A stretch of 64,000 bases of DNA from Alteromonas ponticola (GTDB lineage Bacteria; Pseudomonadota; Gammaproteobacteria; Enterobacterales; Alteromonadaceae). Numbering within the stretch: position 1 is the first letter of the stretch; every line of letters starts with the position of its first letter. Below, in pieces: positions 8,491 to 17,800 of the stretch. Where the stretch lies: positions 186,001-250,000 of the forward strand of contig NZ_JAATNW010000005.1 in the NCBI RefSeq assembly GCF_012911815.1, read 5' to 3'. The position numbers and the translations under genes are program-made. The notes below the pieces were generated by a model. The model did not search any database. It saw nothing but the letters and a program-made list of their open reading frames with translations, and had not been told where the DNA came from.

Positions 8491-10413
8491 TCAATCAGAA
8501 TCCGCATATGTCAGGGTGAGAAGGATGCTTCGCCTCTCACCAGCGAAACCTACAATATTCTCGTAATCCTGATTCAGCGCATTCTCCACTCTGATGGACG
8601 TTGCCCACGCTGGAGTCAATTGGTAGTTAATATTAAATGATAATAATGAATAGGGCCTTAACGCCGCTGATTGCGAAGCAAACATCGGCGGTGGGAAATA
8701 AGCATCTTGTTGACTACCCGTGTAAGTCCATTTTACATAGGTGGACAGCTGCTCTGTTAGTGCTCCTGCGACCGATATCCCGCCGCTGTGGCGAGGCCGA
8801 CGCAGTTCCACTTGTTCTGCGTTATCTGCCCCTTGGCTGGCATCAAGGTAGCTGTAGGTGGCGCGCCATGTCAGCGCACCCCAATCAAAAGACATTTCGC
8901 TGTCCAGACCGCTGCGGTCGCTGTTGAAAGCAGCATTCTGAGCAGTCATCAAACCCGAAGCAGGATCGAAGACAAAACCTAAAATCTCATCTTGTAATTC
9001 GGCTTGATACACACTCACCTGGCCTTGCAATGAAGGTGAAAGACGTGCGCGCAGTCCCAGCTCCCATTCCTGAATGTGCTCTGGTTGTAAGTTCTGATTA
9101 CCTAAAAAAGTGCCAGGGAAATAACCAAACCGTTCCGTGAACGTGGGATTTTTGATGGCCTTACCGACACTTAAAAACGTCGTAAGGTGGGCATTATGTT
9201 GCCAGCTTATGCCACTGCGGTAACTGAACGCATTGTCAAATTCACTATTTTCGTCAAAGCGTGCGCCAACGGTTAAATCAATATTGTCAGATAACCTCGC
9301 TAATGACTCAACAAAAACACTGGCTGTTTGGTCATCCTGCTTTTGATTGGGATCGGCAAAACCGATGCTGCCCCGTTGTGTGTAAAGCCGTTGTAAATAC
9401 TCTGCACCCACCACAACATCTACCTTATCCCATTGCATTGAATGGGTATTTGCAAATTGGAACCGCTCTGACTCCGCTGAAGAAGTAAACGTGCCAAGCT
9501 CAAAATTATCATTTTGATGGCGTGAATAGGTCCCTGATACAGATGTCGCATAATCAGACTGTGCTGGCGCGTAGGTTAAGTTGACCTTGGCTGTGGCTTG
9601 CTGGCCTTCGGTATAGTTATTGGCGTCAATCGGCAGGCCGGTCTCCATAAAATCGACCGTATCGTAATCGTTCTCAAAATTAACCAACCTTGCTATAGTA
9701 CTAAACTTAATGTCATTGATCGCATACCGATAGTGAGCATTCACTGTGTTTCTTCTGTAGCCGTCCTTTTCATTGCCACTACGCGCTATATTGTCACCCT
9801 CGGTCGTTACGTGTTGCAAGGACACGGCATAGTGATGGGCGTTGGCGCGTCCATTTAAATTAGCATAGCCCTGTCGGGTATCTTTGTTGCCCGCTGAAAC
9901 TGATGCACGCAGTCGGGCATCGTCAGCCTGGTGAGCAAGGGTTTGGATGTGCAGCACACCGCCAACAGCGCCGCTGCCCCACGCCGATGCCTGGGGACCC
10001 CGAATAAGTTCTATCTTAGCAACGTCTTTGATGTTTATATGGGCTAAATCAATAAGCCCCCCTTGACTATCATCATTGATGATGACGCCGTCTAAAATGA
10101 CAAGTAAGTGGTTACTTTCATTGCCACGTAAGCGAATTTCGTTGAGTGCGCCCAGGCTTCCGGAAGAAGAAATGGCGACGCCTGGCAATCCTCTTAATAT
10201 TTCGCTCAATTGTGTCGCACCGGATAACCGTATTTCTTCTTGAGTGATTACCGATAACGAAGCCGCGACTTCCTGTATATCGAGTGAAAGACGGCTACCC
10301 GTGATGGTGATTTTTTCGATTGATTCGTTTGCATTTGTAGTGAAAGCAGCGGTTTGTGTGGCAATAAAAATGCCACAAAGCGCCAAGGTTGGCTTTTGTG
10401 TGTGTAAACCCAT
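8491..10413 (-). CDS. btuB: TonB-dependent vitamin B12 receptor (BtuB-type)
   Basis: 640 residues. A signal peptide (1-28) is followed by a TonB-box-like stretch (E-K-I-T-I-T-G-S-R), a plug domain (about 40-150: L-P-G-V-A-I, L-R-G-N-E-S-N-H-L-L-V-I-L-D-G-V, I-E-L-I-R-G-P-Q-A-S-A-W-G-S-G-A-V-G-G-V) and a C-terminal 22-strand outer-membrane barrel. The plug and overall length resemble E. coli BtuB. The decisive evidence for B12 as ligand is the cobalamin riboswitch in its leader. Uptake needs TonB-ExbBD and an inner-membrane BtuCDF, neither in this window. The last residues (T-Y-A-D-S-D) lack the usual terminal aromatic. Specificity for a particular corrinoid is not determinable. Confidence 0.9.
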   Translation of the reverse strand: MGLHTQKPTLALCGIFIATQTAAFTTNANESIEKITITGSRLSLDIQEVAASLSVITQEEIRLSGATQLSEILRGLPGVAISSSGSLGALNEIRLRGNESNHLLVILDGVIINDDSQGGLIDLAHINIKDVAKIELIRGPQASAWGSGAVGGVLHIQTLAHQADDARLRASVSAGNKDTRQGYANLNGRANAHHYAVSLQHVTTEGDNIARSGNEKDGYRRNTVNAHYRYAINDIKFSTIARLVNFENDYDTVDFMETGLPIDANNYTEGQQATAKVNLTYAPAQSDYATSVSGTYSRHQNDNFELGTFTSSAESERFQFANTHSMQWDKVDVVVGAEYLQRLYTQRGSIGFADPNQKQDDQTASVFVESLARLSDNIDLTVGARFDENSEFDNAFSYRSGISWQHNAHLTTFLSVGKAIKNPTFTERFGYFPGTFLGNQNLQPEHIQEWELGLRARLSPSLQGQVSVYQAELQDEILGFVFDPASGLMTAQNAAFNSDRSGLDSEMSFDWGALTWRATYSYLDASQGADNAEQVELRRPRHSGGISVAGALTEQLSTYVKWTYTGSQQDAYFPPPMFASQSAALRPYSLLSFNINYQLTPAWATSIRVENALNQDYENIVGFAGERRSILLTLTYADSD

Positions 10414-10432
10414 TTTTAATTTTCCGATTTTA

Positions 10433-10447
10433 CGCTCCCACCGAGCG
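10433..10447 (-). promoter_or_regulatory. Hairpin between riboswitch and btuB start, possible expression platform
   Basis: CGCTC/GAGCG stem with a GGTGG loop, ending 19 bases upstream of the receptor ATG and just before the weak Shine-Dalgarno (GGAAAA). It could take part in the switch between accessible and blocked translation initiation. Inference from position only. Confidence 0.4.
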
Positions 10448-10484
10448 TGATTGGTGTCAGATATCAGTCAGCGACTGAAGGTGT

Positions 10485-10725
10485 GGATCAGGCCGGTATC
10501 CGGGCTTACTCATATTGCAGTGCAATACCATTTTCCTTCCCATCCCTGCTGGCAATGAGCAAGTGACAGTGGCTGCTTGATGAAACCTAAAGGTAATAAG
10601 CAGTTAAATGAAACATCAACGTGGATCCTGTCAATGTAGAGTTCACCGTTGCGGGGGCAGCGTCAGTTTTTCACTGACTTCCCGTTTAACCTGCTAACGC
10701 AGGCACCAGATCAGGTCAGAGTATA
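10485..10725 (-). ncRNA. Cobalamin (adenosylcobalamin-type) riboswitch
   Basis: Read on the minus strand, the conserved elements occur in the right order. G-G-G-A-A then a stem-loop with G-T-G-A-A-A lies at about 10664-10685. The invariant GCTGCCCCCGCAACGGT lies at 10645-10661. AGCCACTG lies at 10567-10574 with GGGAAGG just downstream. Finally the B12 box AGCCCGGATACCGGCC lies at 10491-10506. This is the classic Cobalamin RNA family layout. High B12 should fold the aptamer and repress translation or transcription of the downstream TonB receptor. Exact 5' and 3' ends are approximate. Confidence 0.95.
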
Positions 10726-10794
10726 CCTGTTACCGAAAAATCAGAAAAGTGCACTTATAGAACAAAGTGTTACAGCATAATCAGAATTGTTTTA

Positions 10795-11769
10795 TCAATA
10801 CGGGCTCAATCTGAGTGGAGGTTCGTTAAGGGCCGAAAGCTGCTCTTTCAGTGCAAGAATCTGACCTTCCCAATACTTTTGCTCGGCGAACCACGGAAAA
10901 GCGCGGGGGAAAGCCGGATCTTGCCAGCGATTTGATAACCAGGCCATGTAATGGATCATTCGCATTGCGCGCAACGGTTCAATTAAGTTTAATTCTGTGG
11001 GGTTAAATTCACTGAATTCTTCATAAGCTTCAACCAGTGTTTCCAGTTGCAGTTGCTGTTGATTGCGGTCGCCACTTAGCATCATCCACAGGTCCTGAAT
11101 TGCTGGTCCGCTGCGACAGTCATCCAGATCGACAAACGTGGGACCGTCACGCCAGAGTATGTTGCCGGCATGGCAATCGCCGTGCAAGCGTATCTCACCG
11201 TTCGTTGTGTATTGTCTTTTCACTGTGTCGATTATGGGATCAAGAATGGCAAATAACGCTGTTTGCAAATTATGTGGGACCAGTTCGCTGACTGACAATG
11301 CGGCGCGTGGAATATCCAGGTAGTCTGCCACTGATATTCTGGGGCGATGCGCAAAATTGCTGGCTTTAGCCACTTGATGGATACGACCGATAAACCGACC
11401 CATCCATTCGAGCTGATCGAGGTTATCCGCTTCAAATTGCCGGCCACCAACCGACGGGAAGACACTGAAACGAAAATGTTCATGGTGCAACAGGGTACGG
11501 CCGTCAAACGCCATGGGGGCCACCACGGGTATATCGGCACCAGCCAGCTCAAGTGCGAAGGCATGCTCTTCTTTAATGGCATCATCAGTCCACCGCTGAG
11601 GGCGATAGAACTTGGTTACCAGCCTGCGACCATCATCGTCCTGAAATTGATAGACGCGGTTTTCATAGCTATTAAGCGCCAGCAAGCCCGTACGCGGATA
11701 AATACCAACACTTTCCAGTGCGTTTAATATTGTATCAGGGTCAAGACCGCTGAAGTCGAAATCTGCCAT
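10795..11769 (-). CDS. srkA: Stress response kinase SrkA (YihE)
   Basis: 324 residues of the choline-kinase-like protein kinase fold, matching E. coli SrkA: an N-terminal L-N-S-Y-E-N-R-V-Y-Q-F lobe, K-F-Y-R-P-x-R-W (ATP-binding Lys), the catalytic loop H-G-D-C-H-A-G-N-I-L-W (Asp and Asn) and the metal-binding D-L-D-D-C. SrkA is a cytoplasmic Ser/Thr kinase that counteracts MazEF-dependent death and damage under envelope stress, and in E. coli it is co-regulated with dsbA by Cpx. Here it follows ccoG by 9 bases, so it is probably translated from the same mRNA. The normal partner dsbA is displaced 2.4 kb downstream by the btuB unit. Confidence 0.93.
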   Translation of the reverse strand: MADFDFSGLDPDTILNALESVGIYPRTGLLALNSYENRVYQFQDDDGRRLVTKFYRPQRWTDDAIKEEHAFALELAGADIPVVAPMAFDGRTLLHHEHFRFSVFPSVGGRQFEADNLDQLEWMGRFIGRIHQVAKASNFAHRPRISVADYLDIPRAALSVSELVPHNLQTALFAILDPIIDTVKRQYTTNGEIRLHGDCHAGNILWRDGPTFVDLDDCRSGPAIQDLWMMLSGDRNQQQLQLETLVEAYEEFSEFNPTELNLIEPLRAMRMIHYMAWLSNRWQDPAFPRAFPWFAEQKYWEGQILALKEQLSALNEPPLRLSPY

Positions 11770-11778
11770 TAATAAAAT

Positions 11779-13212
11779 CTATCTATACAAAAAGTTAGTG
11801 GGTTCGCGAACTGAGATTAGTTCACCGTCGGCGGTTTGAGTGGATACATGAAAGTGAATTTCTGTCACCGGATCGGTCAGGTTGTATGCATCGGTCGCAA
11901 TTGAAACGGGGATACTAAATATCTCCCCACCATTGACAGTCACCGTTTGCTCACCGATGAATCGATAATCAGGCAAACCATCCACGGCTATCTCATACTG
12001 TTGTCGTTGTTGTGATTTGTTGAGTATTTTCAACGTATAAACATTCTCGATTAAGCCATCATTGGTTTCACGATAAAGCGAGTTGCGATCGCGTATAATG
12101 TCGACTTCCAAAGCGGAGCGAAGCAAAAAGTTGGCGATTAATATACCCAGCATTACCACCATTACAAACGCATAGCCAATCAGTTTAGGTCGCAGGATCT
12201 TGGTTTCTCCCCCCTGCATTTGAGCTTCTGAAGAAAACCGAATTAAGCCTTTGGGATAGTTCATTTTTTCCATTACGCCATTACAGGCGTCAATACAGGC
12301 ACCGCAATTGATGCATTCGTATTGGAGACCATTGCGAATATCAATACCGGTCGGACAAACCTGCACACAGAGATTGCAGTCGATACAATCGCCAAGACCC
12401 TTATCTGCCAGTTCACTGTGTGGAATCTTGCGGGGTCGGGGGCCGCGTCGTTCGCCACGGTTTACATCATACGCTACTGTGAGGGTGTCTTTATCAAACA
12501 TGACTGACTGAAAACGTGCGTAAGGACAGATATGTGTGCACATTATTTCTCGCATCCATCCCGCATTACCATAGGTACAGGCTGCAAAGAATATGACCCA
12601 GGTGGTTGTCCAAAAGCCACTGCTGAAAGTGAAAAAATTAACGAATAGTGCGCTGATTGGCGTGAAGTAGCCAACAAAGGTCAGCGCGGTTAACAGCGCT
12701 ACGACTACCCATGCCACATGCTTTAGCGCTTTACGAAAAAACTTGTCGGCATCCAGACTACGCTGATCCAGTGCCATCCGTTGATGGCGCGAGCCTTCAG
12801 TTTTCTGTTCAATCCAGACAAAAATATACGTCCAGGTGGTTTGCGGACACATAAACCCGCACCAGACTCTACCGGCAAAGGTGGTGACAAAGAAAAGCGC
12901 AAAGGCTGCAACGATAAAGATGTATGCGAGCAGGGTGAGATCTTGTGGCCATAAAGTTAATGCAAAAAGATTAAAGCGTTGTTCGTTCAAATCAAACAAC
13001 ACTGCCTGCTGACCGTTATATGAAAGCCACGGCAGCACCGCAAACAAACCCAGAAAAATAAACCCGAAATAGCGACGAAATGATTCGAGAGGGCCTGAAA
13101 CAGAGCGCACATAAATACGGTTGCTCGACGAATAGCGAATTGACTGATCAGACCCGTCAGGTTGGTGAACTTTTACCGGAGTGACATCTTTTACCGGAAT
13201 TCTTTCGCTCAT
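11779..13212 (-). CDS. ccoG: Cytochrome c oxidase accessory protein CcoG
   Basis: 477 residues. Several inner-membrane helices in the first 230 residues include the C-G-F-M-C-P-Q-T-T-W motif typical of the NapH/CcoG group. Two 4Fe-4S ligand sets follow: C276-x2-C279-x2-C282-x3-C286-P and C300-x2-C303-x2-C306-x3-C310. The C-terminal 120 residues form the periplasmic immunoglobulin-like IG/FixG domain. CcoG assists copper handling during assembly of cbb3-type cytochrome oxidase. The ccoNOPQ genes are not in this window. Probable first gene of a ccoG-srkA transcript. Confidence 0.95.
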   Translation of the reverse strand: MSERIPVKDVTPVKVHQPDGSDQSIRYSSSNRIYVRSVSGPLESFRRYFGFIFLGLFAVLPWLSYNGQQAVLFDLNEQRFNLFALTLWPQDLTLLAYIFIVAAFALFFVTTFAGRVWCGFMCPQTTWTYIFVWIEQKTEGSRHQRMALDQRSLDADKFFRKALKHVAWVVVALLTALTFVGYFTPISALFVNFFTFSSGFWTTTWVIFFAACTYGNAGWMREIMCTHICPYARFQSVMFDKDTLTVAYDVNRGERRGPRPRKIPHSELADKGLGDCIDCNLCVQVCPTGIDIRNGLQYECINCGACIDACNGVMEKMNYPKGLIRFSSEAQMQGGETKILRPKLIGYAFVMVVMLGILIANFLLRSALEVDIIRDRNSLYRETNDGLIENVYTLKILNKSQQRQQYEIAVDGLPDYRFIGEQTVTVNGGEIFSIPVSIATDAYNLTDPVTEIHFHVSTQTADGELISVREPTNFLYR

Positions 13213-13491
13213 TCAGAAGCCTCGATGAACAGGAAAATGCTTCAAGAGTATACCAGTTGATAACTATCAGGGCTAAGTGGAATTGGATTAAAATATAGGG
13301 TTATTACGCGAAATCGATGGCTGATCCCCAGCGCGCTGGTAGGGAGCACGCCATGTGACTTTAAGGTAAGCTTTAATAATGAAGATATAAAAGCGGATAT
13401 TAAGGTATGAATCCGGTTATTTATTTTTTCGACAGCGCTGGCTATTCTCACTATCGGAAACGTGTTTGCGGAGCGCGGTGGAGGTTTTGAT

Positions 13492-13857
13492 ATGTTTCGC
13501 TCTTTAATTGTTCTGGCAGAAATAGCACTGTTGATTACTGTGCTTCAGACTCCTTTTGCCCAATATTTATTTAAAGACATTCAGGATACAGTGTCTGACT
13601 GGCTGGTTACTTTATCGGAGCTACCAGAGAAGCGTGCGCTGACGTCAATCCGCAACGATGCGACTCATCAGTTATCGTCGCTACGTCCTTTTCAGCAAGA
13701 TTATTTGTACGAAATTACTGAGAGTCGTACATCGTTAAGTCATTTCCATTTGCAGTATTGCAAAGGAAAGGAAATCAATCCCTTTATCAATGGGCAAAAT
13801 TTGTATCAATTCTGTTCGGTTATCCAGAAATCGACGCTTCTGGACGTGCCTTCCTAA
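13492..13857 (+). CDS. Small uncharacterised protein with N-terminal membrane/signal segment
   Basis: 121 residues from the ATG at 13492, chosen because a GGAGG sits about 6 bases upstream. A GTG at 13462 would add ten residues. Residues 3-22 are a hydrophobic segment (signal anchor or uncleaved signal). The rest is soluble, with two cysteines (Y-C-K-G-K and F-C-S-V) that could form a disulfide in the periplasm. I recognise no family. It stands alone between ccoG and the DUF3016 gene, with a weakly structured 78-base gap after it. Function unknown. Confidence 0.6.
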   Translation: MFRSLIVLAEIALLITVLQTPFAQYLFKDIQDTVSDWLVTLSELPEKRALTSIRNDATHQLSSLRPFQQDYLYEITESRTSLSHFHLQYCKGKEINPFINGQNLYQFCSVIQKSTLLDVPS

Positions 13858-14013
13858 ATTCGTCTTTTGAGGAAGAGCCTTTGAGCAAGAGGCTGAGGCA
13901 CTAGAGACGGTACTCGCTCAACTAAAGGTATATCATTGGTACGTTCAGGTTTTATTCATTTCCTGTCGCTATACTGTAAAGTGAAGAATAACTGTATTGT
14001 GTCGAGGTGGAAA

Positions 14014-14538
14014 ATGCGTAAAATTTTGATAGGAGCACTACCCGCTCTGGCAATGTTAGGTGTTTCACCTGTGAATGCCGCAGAGTTAACCGTAAACTGG
14101 GACACACCTGAAGATTTCACAGATGTCAGGCCGGTAAACGAAAGTCGTAAAGGTTTCAGAGAGCGCACCCTGGCGTCGCTTGAAGAATATTTAGTTAAAT
14201 TAGCTGCGACCCTTCCGTCTCAACAAAAATTAACCCTTACCGTCACTGATCTGGATTTAGCCGGTGAAGTGTGGCCTTCCAGTTTCGTGGGTTTGGGCAA
14301 TACCAGTGCGGATGTCAGACTGGTGAAGCGTATTTACATTCCGCGCATGACGTTCAGCTATTCACTTGCCGATGAGACCGGCGCGCTGGTCAAAGAGGCT
14401 GACGTTAACCTGAAAGACATGGGGTTTATGGATGGCGTCTCTTCCAGATTCAAAGAGCATCCACTGGGCTATGAAAAACAAATGCTCAAAGAATGGTTCA
14501 ATGATGAATTCAAACCCGAGCTTTCGGCAAAGTTGTAA
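14014..14538 (+). CDS. Periplasmic DUF3016 family protein
   Basis: 174 residues from the ATG at 14014, which follows a GAGGTGG Shine-Dalgarno. Upstream in-frame starts would spoil the signal peptide. The signal peptide covers residues 1-23 (V-N-A-A). The mature part starts V-N-W-D-T-P-E-D-F-T-D-V-R and continues with L-T-V-T-D-L-D-L-A-G-E and a C-terminal L-K-E-W-F, the pattern of DUF3016, small secreted proteins common in Alteromonas, Shewanella and Xanthomonas with no established function. A strong terminator follows, so the gene is monocistronic. Confidence 0.85.
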   Translation: MRKILIGALPALAMLGVSPVNAAELTVNWDTPEDFTDVRPVNESRKGFRERTLASLEEYLVKLAATLPSQQKLTLTVTDLDLAGEVWPSSFVGLGNTSADVRLVKRIYIPRMTFSYSLADETGALVKEADVNLKDMGFMDGVSSRFKEHPLGYEKQMLKEWFNDEFKPELSAKL

Positions 14539-14558
14539 ATCGGTTTTTACACATTATG

Positions 14559-14604
14559 CCATCAAATGTCGGTTATTTTAACACCGGCATTTGATGGTTT
14601 TTTT
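14559..14604 (+). terminator. Rho-independent terminator of the DUF3016 gene
   Basis: Stem CCATCAAATGTCGG/CCGGCATTTGATGG with an internal loop, followed by a seven-base T-run. A very stable stem 20 bases after the stop codon. Confidence 0.9.
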
Positions 14605-14765
14605 ATGCTTATTGCTTATTATCTAATAAGTTAATCTTTTCTAATCCCGATATCAGTGTCAAAATAATTTACAATCTTCTAAAATTACCCATCAAATCAG
14701 TCATTTTTACTTCCATTTGCTGCTTTTTATCCACTTGAATTAATTGTTGTATAACATTTGACCTG

Positions 14766-14799
14766 AATTAAAAAAACTGTCACAAAGTACAGGTATTTT
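14766..14799 (+). promoter_or_regulatory. Putative Pho box and -10 ahead of the secreted nuclease
   Basis: The 12-base core AAAACTGTCACA (14773-14784) is identical to that ahead of phoB (42494-42505), and a TATTTT -10-like hexamer starts ten bases after the CTGTCAC half-site, the same spacing as at phoB. The upstream half-site (AATTAAA) is poor, so this is a candidate only. Confidence 0.4.
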
Positions 14800-14851
14800 G
14801 ATACACCCGACACTCACCCATCCGCAGAATTGGGATAACAGGTTAATTACA

Positions 14852-17800
14852 ATGAAAATTAAATATCCTGCATTGCTGATAGCAATGACAAGCACGCCAC
14901 TCTTCGCAACCGATATCTTCATTAACGAATTTCACTATGACAACAGCGGTACTGACACTGGTGAATTTATTGAGGTGGTTGCGCCTGAAACAACTGACTT
15001 AAGCGCCTATTCACTGGTGCTGTACAACGGTTCTAACGGTTCAAGCTATGACACCACGTCATTAGGCATGGTAGCCAGCCTGGGTAACGGTTACGGAGCT
15101 TATTCGGTCAGCTACCCTTCTAATGGTATTCAAAATGGTGCCCCCGACGGTATCGCGCTGGTCGATGGTGAGGGCACGGTTGTTCAGTTCATAAGCTACG
15201 AGGGCATTTTTACCGCTGCTGACGGTCCCGCGGCTGGTATGGAAAGCGTCGATATAGGAGTGGCACAGGACTCATCTGCTGCGGTAGGGAGCTCACTGCA
15301 ATTAAGTGGTGAAGGTAAGATTTATGAGGATTTCACCTGGCAGCTGACAGATAGCAATACCCAGGACGCAACCAATACTGACCAGACCTTCGTTACTGAG
15401 TCGGTACCGTTCATTAACGAACTTCATTATGACAATGCCGGTTCTGACGAAAACGAATTTGTGGAAATTGCTGCGCGTGCAGGTACCGATTTAGGCGGTT
15501 ACAGCCTGGAGTTCTATAACGGGAATGGCGGCAGCGTTTACGGCACATTGACTTTGTCTGGCGTTATTTCTGCTCAACAAGGCGGAATGGGTACACTCGC
15601 ATTTGCCTTTGCCGGTATTCAAAATGGCAGCCCGGATGGCGTGGCGCTTATTTCCCCGGAAGGTGACGTCATTCAATTTCTTAGTTACGAAGGGCAATTT
15701 ACCGCCTCCAGTGGCACTGCCGCAGGCATGGATAGTACTGATATTTTGGTGGCGGAAGAATCCAGCTCGCCAGTGGGCTATTCGCTGCAGCTCGGCGGGC
15801 AGGGAAGTACTTATGCTGAATTCGCATGGCAAACCAGTAATGAAGCCACTGCTGACGCAGTTAACCTCAACCAGATCTTCGGTAACGGAAACCCGGGTGA
15901 TGGTGGCGGCGATGGTGGCGACACCGGCGATGTTTCGGGAGTTAATGGACTATTTATCAATGAATTTCACTACGATAACGAAGGTTCTGATATCGATGAA
16001 ATGATTGAGATTGCGGGGCCTGCGGGTACTGACCTGTCCAATGTCAGCGTGGTACTTTATAACGGAAATGGCAACGGTCCTTATCAAATCCTTAGTTTGT
16101 CAGGAACAGTTCCGGATCAGCAAAATGGATTTGGTACAGTGGTTATATATCATGCAGGTATTCAGAACGGTGCGCCTGATGGAATTGCGCTAGTGGCCGG
16201 TGATGAGGTTCTGGAATTTATCAGTTACGAAGGCACAATGACTGCGGAGTCTGGCCCGGCAGCCGGTATGACCAGCGAAGATGTCCTGGTCAGTGAGACT
16301 GGCGGTACGCCCGTTGGCTTCTCGTTACAGCGCACGGGCGAAGGTAACAAGAAGTGTTCGTTCAGTTGGCAGGAGCCTGCAGTCGCCAGTGCCGGTCAGG
16401 TTAACTCGGGACAAACGTTTTCTGTCACCGATGATGCTGACTGCAGCGGTGATGGTGATGGCGGCGATACTCCCGGTGAGCTAGGACAATGTGGAGCACC
16501 AGCAACCTTGATCAGTACCATTCAGGGAAATGGCCTGACTACGCCGATGCCAGACGCTATGGTGGTCGTTGAAGCGGTTGTGTCAGTGCGCGCACCGGGT
16601 TTGAGTGGCTTTTACATGCAAGAAGAGGACGCGCAACACGATGGCAATGCAGCCACGTCGGAAGGTGTTTTCGTCTATGCGCCGGCGTTGCTGGAAAGCG
16701 TAGCTGAAGGTGATGTCGTTCGATTAGCGGCCACTGCGAGAGAGTTTTATGATAAAACCCAGCTCACCAGTGTCACCGACCACGCAATGTGTGGAACAGC
16801 GTCAATCAGCCCTACAGCGATCAGCTTGCCACAAGGTGCTTCGCCAGGCTTTGAAGCACTGGAGGGGATGCTGGTTACGTCAGAGCAGGAATGGGTCATT
16901 TCCAGTAACTACAATTACAACCGCTTTGCCGAGTTAGTTGTTTCCGGCGAACGACTCTACAACCCAACTCAGATACACCTGCCTGGGAGTGAAGCCGCGA
17001 TTGCGCAAGCCAATGCTAATCGTCTGAATCAGATTTTGGTAGACGACCTGGTCAATGGCTCAAATGCAGAATTTTATTTGCCCGCAGGCGAATTCGGACC
17101 TCTTAATCCGGTTCGTGCAGGGCAAACCATTACCAACGTTACTGGTGTCGTTGACCAAGACTTTGGTGCGTACCGTATTCGCGTTTCTCAGCGTCCCGGT
17201 TTAATAGATACCAATCCACGTGAAGACAATCCGGTTATTGCTGAGGGTAACCTGAAAGTGGCCAGCTTTAATGTGCTTAATCTGTTTAACGGCAACGGTG
17301 CCGGTGCGGGTTTCCCAACTTCACGGGGAGCTGATTCTGTCAGTGAATATCAACGCCAGTTAACCAAAATTGTGAATGCAATCGTGCGTATTGACGCAGA
17401 CATCGTGGGCCTGATGGAAATTGAAAACGACGGCTTTGGTGCAGACAGTGCAATTGCGCAACTTGTTGATGCCTTGAATGCTGAGTACGGCGAAACCACG
17501 TATCAGTTTGTTGATTTGGGCGGTCCGGTAGGAACAGATCAAATCACCGTCGGTATAATCTACAAGCCCGCCACCGTTGAACCGGTCGACGCCGCGAAAG
17601 TTTTGACCGCGTCCAACAGCCCAGTTGATGGCAATGGCGCTTTATTTGATACATCACGCAACCGCCCTTCAGTGGCTCAGTTGTTTGCTCATGGTGACAG
17701 CGGCCAGCAATTTGTGGTTGATGTGAATCACTTTAAATCAAAAGGGTCGAGCTGTGGGGCTGGCGATGATGACAATGCTACCGGTCAGGGCAGCTGTAAT

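Larger units (their letters stand above)
14539..14851. other. 313-base intergenic region before the secreted nuclease
   Basis: Contains the DUF3016 terminator (14559-14604), an AT-rich stretch, and a Pho-box-like site with a -10-like hexamer (14766-14799). No gene is seen. Confidence 0.6.
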
